A DNA stretch of 6,724 bases from NCBI GenBank assembly GCA_946408865.1, contig CAMJTZ010000103.1, positions 1 through 6,724 on the forward strand, given 5' to 3'. A model generated the notes under the pieces. That model was not told where the DNA came from. It saw only the letters and a program-made list of their open reading frames with translations, and searched no databases. Shown one piece after another: positions 1 to 6,098 of the stretch. How positions within the stretch are numbered: position 1 is the stretch's first letter; the number at the start of each line of letters is the position of its first letter. This DNA comes from an uncultured Clostridia bacterium (lineage in GTDB: Bacteria > Bacillota_A > Clostridia > Christensenellales > Aristaeellaceae). The translations under genes were made by a program, and so were the position numbers.

Positions 1-55
1 TCGGAGATCGCGCCGAAGGGGCACTGATACACGCACGCGCCGCACTGGATGCATT
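1..55. repeat. 55-bp exact copy of 4351-4405, probable assembly junction
   Basis: Bases 1-55 match bases 4351-4405 in the same orientation without a mismatch, and the match ends at base 56 (c here, t at 4406). In the downstream copy this stretch is antisense to the hydrogenase ferredoxin-like motif (residues C173 to S189). Here it is joined to an unrelated beta-helix reading frame. A repeat of exactly 55 bases at the very edge equals a common de Bruijn k-mer length, so I infer an assembly-graph overlap rather than biological duplication. A genuine rearrangement is the alternative. Confidence 0.85.
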
Positions 56-630
56 CCACCGCAGACATCACCGTCTCGGATGCCGTGCTCAGCGCCTCCG
101 CCTCGGAAGCGGTGATGATTGAAGGCGGCAACAGCGTCACCCTCCGCAATGTGGAAATCACCGGCAGCAACACGAAGCTCAACGGCCAGTCCACCGTGAA
201 CACCAATGTGCTGATTTATCAGTCCATGTCCGGGGATGCCAGCGAAGGCGCGTCCTTCTTCACCATGACCGGCGGCTCCATGACCGCCCTCACCGGCGCC
301 ATGTTCCATGCGACCAATACCGCCACCACCATCACCCTGGAAAATGTGGACTTCACCTGTGCCGCTGACAGCACCGTTTTCCTGGATGCCTCCGCGGATT
401 CCTGGGGCCGCTCCGGTGCCAACGGCGGCAGCGTCACCCTGAACCTGAAAAACCAGGACATCACCGGCGCCATCCTCTGCGACAGCGTCTCCTCCGTGTC
501 GGTCTCCCTGGATGAAAACTCCTCCTGGACCCTCACCGGTGACAGCTCCGTGTCCGCCTTCACCGGCGACCTGGCAAACGTCAACCTGAACGGTTATACC
601 CTGTATATCAACGGCGAGGCCGTAAAATAA
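49..630 (+). CDS. Beta-helix-like surface/secreted protein, C-terminal part (5' truncated)
   Basis: This is the C-terminal part of a repetitive protein rich in Ser, Thr, Asn, Asp and Gly. Short alternating hydrophobic/polar strands recur (for example VTLRNVEITG, ITLENVDFTC, VTLNLKNQDITG, VSVSLDENSSWTLTG), as in right-handed parallel beta-helix adhesins or carbohydrate-active proteins of gut Clostridia. The end, NLNGYTLYINGEAVK, looks like a natural C-terminal cap and is followed by a terminator. There is no sortase motif or membrane anchor in the visible part. The ATG at 49 lies inside the 55-bp copy of hydrogenase sequence, has no ribosome binding site, and follows an in-frame TGA at 25-27. 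The true protein therefore almost certainly starts upstream of the junction, and only residues from about position 58 onward are trustworthy. Export and an adhesive role are inference, and no catalytic residues are recognisable. Confidence 0.7.
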   Translation: MHSTADITVSDAVLSASASEAVMIEGGNSVTLRNVEITGSNTKLNGQSTVNTNVLIYQSMSGDASEGASFFTMTGGSMTALTGAMFHATNTATTITLENVDFTCAADSTVFLDASADSWGRSGANGGSVTLNLKNQDITGAILCDSVSSVSVSLDENSSWTLTGDSSVSAFTGDLANVNLNGYTLYINGEAVK

Positions 631-649
631 CGGCCGGGCCAAAGCCCCG

Positions 650-689
650 AAGCCCCGGCAGGCTCCCCGGAAAGCCTGCCGGGGTTTTT
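650..689 (+). terminator. Rho-independent terminator after the beta-helix gene
   Basis: A perfect 12-bp GC-rich stem (653-664 pairing with 673-684) encloses an 8-base loop and is followed directly by TTTTT at 685-689. It starts about 20 bases after the stop codon of the beta-helix gene and separates it from the importer operon promoter. Confidence 0.93.
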
Positions 690-701
690 CGTGTTCCCGC
701 A

Positions 702-730
702 TTGCAATCCCGCAGTTTCTCCACTATAAT
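702..730 (+). promoter_or_regulatory. Sigma-A-type promoter of the ABC importer operon
   Basis: A perfect TATAAT -10 box (725-730) lies 17 bases downstream of TTGCAA (702-707), a 4/6 match to the -35 consensus. Transcription would start near 737, within or after an A-rich run (731-741), giving a leader of about 50 bases before the ATG at 787. An 8-bp perfect palindrome, ATTGCAAT (701-708), covers the -35 box and could be an operator half, though it is short enough to be chance. Confidence 0.8.
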
Positions 731-768
731 AAAGAAAAAAACCGTGCCCTGTCGGCGCGAAGTACAAT

Positions 769-775
769 GAAGGGA
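769..775 (+). promoter_or_regulatory. Ribosome binding site of the SBP-permease gene
   Basis: GAAGGGA lies 11 bases before the ATG at 787. The spacing is slightly long and the match weaker than for the other genes here. It supports the 787 start because a signal peptide begins immediately after that ATG. Confidence 0.6.
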
Positions 776-786
776 AATCCTGCTGT

Positions 787-2349
787 ATGAAATCACTCTT
801 CTGCGCCTTTCTGGCGGCGCTGCTGGTCCTGCTGGCTCCGGCCGCCGGTCCCGCCGAGGCTTCCGTCCCGGCGGAAAAAGGAGCCTATTCCCGTCTGGAG
901 GACCTGAACGGAAAAAAAGTCGGGGTACAGACCGGCTCCAGCTTTGCCGATATGGTGCAAAAAAGGCTGCCGGATGCCACGGTGGAGTTTTACAACACCA
1001 AGGCAGACCTGGTGGCGGCCCTCACGGGCCATAAGGTGGAAGCCTTCGTGGTGGATGAGCCCGTGGCCCAGCTGATGGAAATTGAAAACAACCGGATCAC
1101 CTACCTGCCGGAATATCTGGAGGAATACACCTTCGGCATGGTGTTCGCAAAAAGCGAAGCGGGATACGCGCTCCGGGCGGAGTTCAACGAATTTCTTTCC
1201 GGTCTTCCCAAAGACGCGCTGCAGAACCTGGCCATCAAATGGTTCACCGAGGAGGAAAAAAACCAGACCATGACGGATCCGGCCTCCCTTCCCGCCAAAA
1301 AAGGGGTTATCCGGGTGGCCACGGAATCGGGCTACGCCCCCTTTGAGTTTATGCGCAACGGCAAGGTCGTGGGTTACGATATGGATCTCATCGCCATGTT
1401 CTGCGAATCCCGGGGCTACGGCATGGAAATCGTGGATATGAACTTTGACGGAGTCCTGCCCGCGGTGCAGACCGCCAAGTGCGACCTGGCGGCGGCCGGT
1501 ATTTCCATCACGCCGGAGCGGGCGGAAAGCGTGGCCTTCTCGGACCCGGTCTATACCGGCGGCACGGTGCTGGCGGTGCTGACGGAAAACCGTTCCGCCC
1601 CCGGCGGCATCATTGACCGGAAAGGCCTCTCCTTCTGGCAGGACATCCAGGCCAGTTTCAATAAAACCTTCATCCGGGAAGGCCGCTGGAAGCTGTTCCT
1701 GGAGGGAATCGGAAACACCCTGCTGATCACGCTGCTTTCCATTCTCTTCGGCACGGTCCTGGGCTTCCTGGTATTCATGGCCTGCCGCAGGGGCAATCCC
1801 GTGGCCGGCGCGGTTTCCGGTTTCGTCATGTGGCTGGTGCAGGGTACCCCCATGGTGGTGCTGCTGATGGTCCTGTACTATGTGGTTTTCGGCAGCATCG
1901 GAATCAGCGGCCTCGCCGTGGCGGTCATCGGCTTCACCCTCACCTTCGGCACCACCGTGTTCGGGCTCCTGAAAATGGGCGTGGGCACCGTGGACCGGGG
2001 ACAGTACGAGGCGGCCTGCGCCCTGGGCCATTCGGACCGGCATACCTTCTTCCGCATTATCCTGCCCCAGGCTGTTCCCCATATCCTGCCCGCCTATCAG
2101 TCGGAAATCATCAGCCTGATCAAAACCACGGCCATCGTCGGCTACATCGCCGTGCTGGATCTGACCCGCATGGGCGATATCGTCCGCAGCCGTACCTATG
2201 AGGCCTTTTTCCCGCTGATCGCCGTTACGGTCATCTACTTCCTGCTGGAAGGCCTGTTCGGCTTTGCCGTCAGCCGGATCCGCATCCGCACCAATCCCCG
2301 GAAGCGCAGGCACAGCCGGCTCCTGAAAGGGGTGAATACCCATGATTAA
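787..2349 (+). CDS. Amino-acid ABC transporter, fused substrate-binding domain and permease
   Basis: This 520-residue protein is the binding and membrane part of a polar amino-acid importer (SBP_bac_3 plus HisM/GlnP-type permease). Residues 1-25 form a Sec signal peptide with an AEA|S cleavage site and no lipobox. Residues 36-153 (LEDLNGKKVGVQTGSS ... VVDEPVA ... KWF) match the second half of a family 3 binding protein. Residues 173-268 (YAPFEF, FDGVLPAV, ITPERAE, FSDPVY) match the first half, so the halves appear in swapped order. Both expected ligand contacts are present: D90 in VVDEP and R245 in ITPER. About five membrane helices follow, from about 308 to 498. The EAA loop, which couples to the ATPase, is at 408-429 (EAACALG ... 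ILPQA). The C-terminus is Arg/Lys-rich, fitting a cytoplasmic end. The gene overlaps the ATPase gene by 8 bases. The transported substrate cannot be named; a polar amino acid is inferred from family. Confidence 0.93.
   Translation: MKSLFCAFLAALLVLLAPAAGPAEASVPAEKGAYSRLEDLNGKKVGVQTGSSFADMVQKRLPDATVEFYNTKADLVAALTGHKVEAFVVDEPVAQLMEIENNRITYLPEYLEEYTFGMVFAKSEAGYALRAEFNEFLSGLPKDALQNLAIKWFTEEEKNQTMTDPASLPAKKGVIRVATESGYAPFEFMRNGKVVGYDMDLIAMFCESRGYGMEIVDMNFDGVLPAVQTAKCDLAAAGISITPERAESVAFSDPVYTGGTVLAVLTENRSAPGGIIDRKGLSFWQDIQASFNKTFIREGRWKLFLEGIGNTLLITLLSILFGTVLGFLVFMACRRGNPVAGAVSGFVMWLVQGTPMVVLLMVLYYVVFGSIGISGLAVAVIGFTLTFGTTVFGLLKMGVGTVDRGQYEAACALGHSDRHTFFRIILPQAVPHILPAYQSEIISLIKTTAIVGYIAVLDLTRMGDIVRSRTYEAFFPLIAVTVIYFLLEGLFGFAVSRIRIRTNPRKRRHSRLLKGVNTHD
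2327..2334 (+). promoter_or_regulatory. Ribosome binding site of the ATPase gene, inside the permease gene
   Basis: AAGGGGTG ends 7 bases before the ATG at 2342 and lies inside the last codons of the permease. With the 8-base gene overlap this fixes the start and suggests translational coupling, giving balanced permease and ATPase. Confidence 0.75.
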
Positions 2350-3436
2350 AATTGAGCATCTTCGCAAGGAATACCCCGGCACGACCCCCCTCTCGGACGT
2401 CAGCGCGGAAATCCACGACGGGGACGTCATCTCCGTCATCGGTCCCTCCGGCACGGGCAAAAGCACCCTGCTGCGCTGCATCAACCAGCTGGAAAAGCCC
2501 ACCGCCGGCCGGATCTGGCTGGATGACACGGAAATCACGTCCCCGCAGTGCGACCTCTGCCGGGTCCGTCGGCGCATGGGCATGGTCTTCCAGGGCTTCA
2601 ACCTTTTCGGCCACCTGAACGTGATCGAAAACATCATGCTCTCCCCCATGGACCTGCTGGGCACCGGCCGCCAGGAAGCCTACGACCGGGGCATGGAGCT
2701 GCTCCGCCTGGTGGGCCTGGCGGAAAAGGCCATGAGCTGGCCGGATGAGCTGTCCGGCGGCCAGAAGCAGCGGATCGCCATCGCCCGGGCCCTGGCCATG
2801 GATCCGGAAATCCTCCTGTTTGACGAGCCCACCAGCGCCCTGGACCCCACCATGGTGGGCGAGGTGGAGTCCGTCATCCGGGACCTGGCCAAATCCGGAA
2901 AAACCATGCTCGTCGTTACCCACGAAATGAACTTCGCCCGCAGCATCAGCAACCGCGTCTTCTACATGGACGAAGGCGGAATCTACGAGGAAGGAACCCC
3001 GGAGGAGATTTTCGGACATCCCCGCCGGGAAAACACCCGGCGCTTTATCCGGCGGCTGAAGGTGCTGGAACTGAAGATCGAAAGCCGGAATTACGACTTT
3101 GTGGACATGGCGGAGCAGATCCGCCGCTACTGTGAAAGAAACCGCATCCCGCTGAAAATGTCGGCCCGTATTCAGCTGGTCTTTGAGGAAACGGTGGAGC
3201 ACCTGCTCCTGCCCACGCTGAATCCGCCGAAGATTTACGCCGCCGCGGAATACGCGGAGGAAACCGGCCTGGCGGAATGGGAGTTCCGCTACAGCGGCCC
3301 CCGCCTGGATCTCCGCGAAGACGGCGACCGGCTGCCGCTGTCCGTGGTGGAGGGCGCCACGGTCCGGACCGAATATTCCTGGCAGGAAGGGGACGAACTG
3401 CCCAACCGCCTGCTCTGCACCCTGCTGTCCACCTGA
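2342..3436 (+). CDS. Amino-acid ABC transporter ATPase with C-terminal RsbW/GHKL-like extension
   Basis: This is the ATP-hydrolysing motor of the importer, acting on the cytoplasmic face with the SBP-permease fusion encoded just upstream. All nucleotide-binding motifs are intact: Walker A GPSGTGKST (34-42), Q-loop Q84, signature LSGGQ (137-141), Walker B ILLFDEP (157-163), D-loop SALD (165-168) and H-loop H194. The core resembles GlnQ/HisP ATPases, usually about 240-250 residues. At 364 residues it is some 115 longer. The extra part (about 248-364) has a helix pair, ARIQLVFEETVEHLL (275-289), reminiscent of the EExxxN N-box helix of RsbW-type GHKL domains, then strands with YSGP (317-320), NRL and LLCTLL. 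The usual N-box Asn seems to be His287 and the Asp of the DxG motif is missing, so any ATPase activity in the tail is doubtful. The tail may be regulatory or may help dimerise the protein. The ATPase call is firm; the tail homology is tentative. The gene ends 11 bases before the bidirectional terminator. Confidence 0.94.
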   Translation: MIKIEHLRKEYPGTTPLSDVSAEIHDGDVISVIGPSGTGKSTLLRCINQLEKPTAGRIWLDDTEITSPQCDLCRVRRRMGMVFQGFNLFGHLNVIENIMLSPMDLLGTGRQEAYDRGMELLRLVGLAEKAMSWPDELSGGQKQRIAIARALAMDPEILLFDEPTSALDPTMVGEVESVIRDLAKSGKTMLVVTHEMNFARSISNRVFYMDEGGIYEEGTPEEIFGHPRRENTRRFIRRLKVLELKIESRNYDFVDMAEQIRRYCERNRIPLKMSARIQLVFEETVEHLLLPTLNPPKIYAAAEYAEETGLAEWEFRYSGPRLDLREDGDRLPLSVVEGATVRTEYSWQEGDELPNRLLCTLLST

Positions 3437-3447
3437 CCGGCGCATTC

Positions 3448-3483
3448 AAAAAAACGGAACTTCCGAAGAAGTTCCGTTTTTTT
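3448..3483. terminator. Bidirectional terminator between convergent operons
   Basis: A perfect 9-bp stem, CGGAACTTC (3455-3463) with GAAGTTCCG (3468-3476), closes a CGAA tetraloop and is flanked by seven A on the left and seven T on the right. The symmetry gives a U-tract on either strand, so it can end both the ABC importer transcript (+) and the hydrogenase transcript (-). It lies in the 64-base gap between the two stop codons. Confidence 0.95.
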
Positions 3484-3500
3484 GATGGGTTCGCCCGGTT

Positions 3501-4919
3501 TTATTTCAGCGGGGCAATGGCGTCCAGGATGGTTTTCTCCAGGGCTTCCCGGCCGTAGCTGTCCACCGCCGCCTTGTTCTTTTCCCCGTGGGTCAGGTTT
3601 CCCGCGCCGCCGATGCAGCCGTTCACGCAGGCCATGCCTTCAATGAAGTTGGCGTCCAGCACGTTCTTGCTCTTTTTCAGCAGCGCCATGCGGCATTCCT
3701 CGATGCCGTCGCAGGTGCAGGCCTTCAGCTGGAATTCGTCCAGCTTCTGCTCCTTCAGTCCCTCGGCCACCGCGTCGCTCAGGCCGCCGCTGCGGGCGAA
3801 AATCCGGCCGAAATAGCTGGCGTTGTCGAGGAGATCCTCCGGCAGCGCTGTAATGTCGATGTCACGGCTGTCCAGCAGCGCCTGAAGTTCCTCAAAGGTG
3901 ATGACCGCGTCCACGTAAGGCTTCACGTCCTCGAGCTGCGCCTCCGCCTTTTTCGCGGTGCACGGCCCGATGAAAACGATCTTCGCGCCGTCGTCATGCT
4001 CCTTGATGTAGCGCGCCAGCGTCGCCATGGGCGACAGATTGCTTGAGATATAGGGCACCAGTGCCGGGAACGCCGTCTTTACGTACCGCACGAAAGCCGG
4101 GCAGCAGGAGGAAGTCAGGAACCCGCGCTCGGTCAGTTCCTTCGATTCCGCCTGGGCGACCATGTCCGCGCCCAGCGCCGCCTCGACCACCGTATGGAAA
4201 CCCAGCTCCTTGATCCCGGAAATAACCTGGCCCAGCTTCGCGTAGTTCAGCTGGCTGCCAATGGCAGGCGCGACCATGGCGTATACCTTGTAGCGGCTGT
4301 TTCCCTCGCTCTTCTTCAGCATGTCGATTACATTGATGATGAAGGAGCGGTCGGAGATCGCGCCGAAGGGGCACTGATACACGCACGCGCCGCACTGGAT
4401 GCATTTCTCGTCGTCGATACAGGCTGCGTTGTCGTCGTTGATGGAGATTGCCTTGATTTTGCAGGCGTTCTGGCAGGGACGCTTCCGGTTGACAATCGCG
4501 CTGTAGGGGCACACTTTGGCGCACTGCCCGCATTCGACGCACTTCGTCTTGTCGATATGTGCCTCGTGGTGATGGTCAAAGGAAATTGCTCCCCGCTTGC
4601 ATGCGCTTTCGCACCGGTGCGCCAGGCAGCCCCGGCAGGAGTCGTTCACCTGGTAGCCCACAGCGGGGCAGTCGTCGCAGGCGATGTCGATCACCTGGAT
4701 GATGTTGCTGCTGTCCCCGCCGCCCATGGCCAGCTTCACCCGCTCGCCGAGGATCGCCCGTTCCTTGTATACGCAGCGCATCGTCGGCACCTTTCCCGGC
4801 ACGATGGCCTTCGGAATATCCATCACGGTTTCGAGCAGCGTATCGTTCCAGGCCCGGCGCGCAACCTCGCGCAGCACCTTGTATTTCAGATACTGAACCT
4901 TCGTGTCAAATTTCTGCAT
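3501..4919 (-). CDS. Monomeric ferredoxin-linked [FeFe] hydrogenase, group B-like
   Basis: The 472-residue cytoplasmic enzyme should interconvert protons and H2 using ferredoxin electrons. Residues 81-183 are a cysteine-rich electron relay: C81/C84, C95-C98-C103-C107, C127-C130-C133-C137, C149/C153 and C173-C176-C179-C183, enough for three or four [4Fe-4S] clusters. The H-domain follows. Its L1 motif is SSCCPAF (270-276, classical TSCCPxW), L2 is GPCTAKKAE (318-326, classical MPCxxKxxE) and L3 is EGMACVNGCIGGAG (427-440). All four H-cluster cysteine ligands (C273, C320, C431, C435), the neighbouring proton-relay C272 and the lysine of L2 (K323) are present, so the enzyme looks functional. The substitutions fit the poorly studied group B rather than group A; that assignment is from memory of the group. 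No NAD- or FMN-binding domain is present. It lies last in an operon, 9 bases after the phosphatase gene. Bases 4351-4405 recur at the window start. Confidence 0.93.
   Translation of the reverse strand: MQKFDTKVQYLKYKVLREVARRAWNDTLLETVMDIPKAIVPGKVPTMRCVYKERAILGERVKLAMGGGDSSNIIQVIDIACDDCPAVGYQVNDSCRGCLAHRCESACKRGAISFDHHHEAHIDKTKCVECGQCAKVCPYSAIVNRKRPCQNACKIKAISINDDNAACIDDEKCIQCGACVYQCPFGAISDRSFIINVIDMLKKSEGNSRYKVYAMVAPAIGSQLNYAKLGQVISGIKELGFHTVVEAALGADMVAQAESKELTERGFLTSSCCPAFVRYVKTAFPALVPYISSNLSPMATLARYIKEHDDGAKIVFIGPCTAKKAEAQLEDVKPYVDAVITFEELQALLDSRDIDITALPEDLLDNASYFGRIFARSGGLSDAVAEGLKEQKLDEFQLKACTCDGIEECRMALLKKSKNVLDANFIEGMACVNGCIGGAGNLTHGEKNKAAVDSYGREALEKTILDAIAPLK
4351..4405. repeat. Internal copy of the 55-bp sequence at 1-55
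   Basis: This is the in-context copy of the duplicated stretch. On the - strand it encodes hydrogenase residues C173 to S189, the last CxxCxxCxxxC ferredoxin motif. The reading frame runs cleanly through both sides, so this is the genuine location. Confidence 0.85.
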
Positions 4920-4923
4920 AGTT

Positions 4924-4930
4924 ACTCCTT
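4924..4930 (-). promoter_or_regulatory. Ribosome binding site of the hydrogenase gene
   Basis: On the - strand AAGGAGT lies 4 bases before the ATG at 4919 and shares bases with the TAA stop of the phosphatase gene (4929-4931). This supports the chosen start and suggests the two genes are translated from one transcript in a coupled way. Confidence 0.85.
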
Positions 4931-6098
4931 AAAAATAACTGACCTTGATGCGCTTCCCCATCTTTTTCAGTGCTTCCGACAACTCCTGCACCAGGTTCAT
5001 CTTGATGTTGAAGTTGATCGGCAGGTCGGGGTTCTGGTGCGCCGGGTTGATGGCCCTGCCCACGTAGAAGTTGATATCGGTGGCCTCCTCAAACAGCAAC
5101 CGGCTGATCAGGGACGCCCCGTCTTTTCCGTTGCTCCATGCTTCGTACCGCCGGTTCTCGCCGATATAGTCCTTGGCGTATTCGACGACGCGGTTCACCG
5201 TGATCACGCCTTCCGTCACCAGGTCGACGCCCTCGAGCTGCGCGATCGGCGGAATGTCGCCCTCAAAGCTCAGTGAAGGCCGCAGGGGTTTGTTCAGCCA
5301 TTTCGCAGCGATGGAGGAGGTGGTCCCGCCGCAGATGATGTGCTTCCCTTCCTTGGCGAAGAAAAGGCTCATCATCCGGTCGCCGTCGTCCCGGTTGCTC
5401 GGCGGACCGAAGAGCATGTTCATCGGCACCCGCCTGCGAACCCGCACCACGCAGGCGGTGGCGTCGTCCCCGGGTTCCCCGCCGTAAAGCTTGTTGCATT
5501 CGTCAACCAGCAGCGTGGAAAGATTTTTCGCCGTGTATCCGCACAGGCTCATGGCCTCCATAAACTTGATGATGTCTTCCCGTTTCCATCCGAAATTGTA
5601 GGCCATGCCGATCCCGGCGTGGGGGCATCCGTCGCTCATGGCGATAAATACGTCGTCCTCCTGCAGCCGGATCAGCGAGCGGAAAATCTGCTTCCCGCCG
5701 ATGGTCGTCTCTGTCCGGGGGTATTCCCAGTTGTCGCCGTTGCGCAGCACGATAACCTGCGGGTTGTCGTACTGGATCAGTTCCGCCGTATGGTTCCGGA
5801 TCAGCCGGATGATGGTGAAGGTGGAATAAGCCACTCCGCGCACGGAGCATACCGGCAGCGTGGCGGCGATGGTCTCGACACACTCCTCGATGGAGAGTCC
5901 CGCGGCCAGCATGGTGGAGATGATCTTGCTCGTCAGCGTGGACAGGATGCTGGCCTTCACGCCGCTTCCGAGCCCGTCCGCCAGCACGATAACGGTGGAA
6001 CCGTCGTCCTGCTCGACCACTTCGACATGGTCGCCGCAGAGCTGTTCCCCCGCGTGATTGATGCTCTTGTAGCCGATGTCACAGGTTAATTCATTCAT
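4929..6098 (-). CDS. SpoIIE/PP2C-like serine/threonine phosphatase
   Basis: This is a 389-residue soluble protein whose first 220 or so residues form a SpoIIE-type PP2C domain, a metal-dependent phosphatase acting on phosphoserine or phosphothreonine proteins. Metal-binding acidic residues are visible: D23 in CGDH, D41 in ADGLGSG (40-46), D156 in SDG (156-158 area) and D211/D212 in GDDAT (210-214), so the site appears intact. It lacks the membrane helices of sporulation SpoIIE. Residues about 225-389 form a further domain with no function I can name (GKHIICGGTTSSIAAKW at 251-267). It overlaps the upstream Fe-S/PAS gene by 8 bases (ATGAATGA) and ends 9 bases before the hydrogenase. I infer that it relays a redox or H2 signal from the PAS protein; its substrate is unknown. 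SpoIIE-like phosphatases beside [FeFe] hydrogenases are recurrent in Clostridia to my recollection. Confidence 0.9.
   Translation of the reverse strand: MNELTCDIGYKSINHAGEQLCGDHVEVVEQDDGSTVIVLADGLGSGVKASILSTLTSKIISTMLAAGLSIEECVETIAATLPVCSVRGVAYSTFTIIRLIRNHTAELIQYDNPQVIVLRNGDNWEYPRTETTIGGKQIFRSLIRLQEDDVFIAMSDGCPHAGIGMAYNFGWKREDIIKFMEAMSLCGYTAKNLSTLLVDECNKLYGGEPGDDATACVVRVRRRVPMNMLFGPPSNRDDGDRMMSLFFAKEGKHIICGGTTSSIAAKWLNKPLRPSLSFEGDIPPIAQLEGVDLVTEGVITVNRVVEYAKDYIGENRRYEAWSNGKDGASLISRLLFEEATDINFYVGRAINPAHQNPDLPINFNIKMNLVQELSEALKKMGKRIKVSYF

Noticed and set aside
49..51. ATG at 49 as a true start for the beta-helix protein
   Set aside because: It lies inside the duplicated hydrogenase segment, has no ribosome binding site, and the protein begins mid-repeat without a signal peptide.
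767..790. Seven-codon frame (MKGNPAV) whose TGA overlaps the ATG of the SBP-permease gene
   Set aside because: It could act as a leader peptide with termination-reinitiation, but it has no ribosome binding site and such a short frame is easily chance.
608..796. 62-codon - strand frame across the intergenic region
   Set aside because: It runs through the terminator and promoter of the + strand units and has no supporting signal.
793..2664. 623-codon open frame on the - strand opposite the SBP-permease and ATPase genes
   Set aside because: Its product is His/Gln/Gly-rich with no domain logic and crosses two strongly supported genes. It is the usual antisense shadow of GC-rich third codon positions.
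2270..3445. 391-codon open frame on the - strand opposite the ATPase
   Set aside because: The ATPase frame has every ABC motif in place; the antisense frame has biased composition and no recognisable motif.
4194..5276. 360-codon open frame on the + strand opposite the hydrogenase and phosphatase
   Set aside because: It spans two real genes and their junction, has no ribosome binding site, and is Val/His/Asp-rich as antisense shadows are.
5340..6089. 249-codon open frame on the + strand opposite the phosphatase
   Set aside because: The PP2C metal-binding motifs support the - strand frame; the + strand product shows none.
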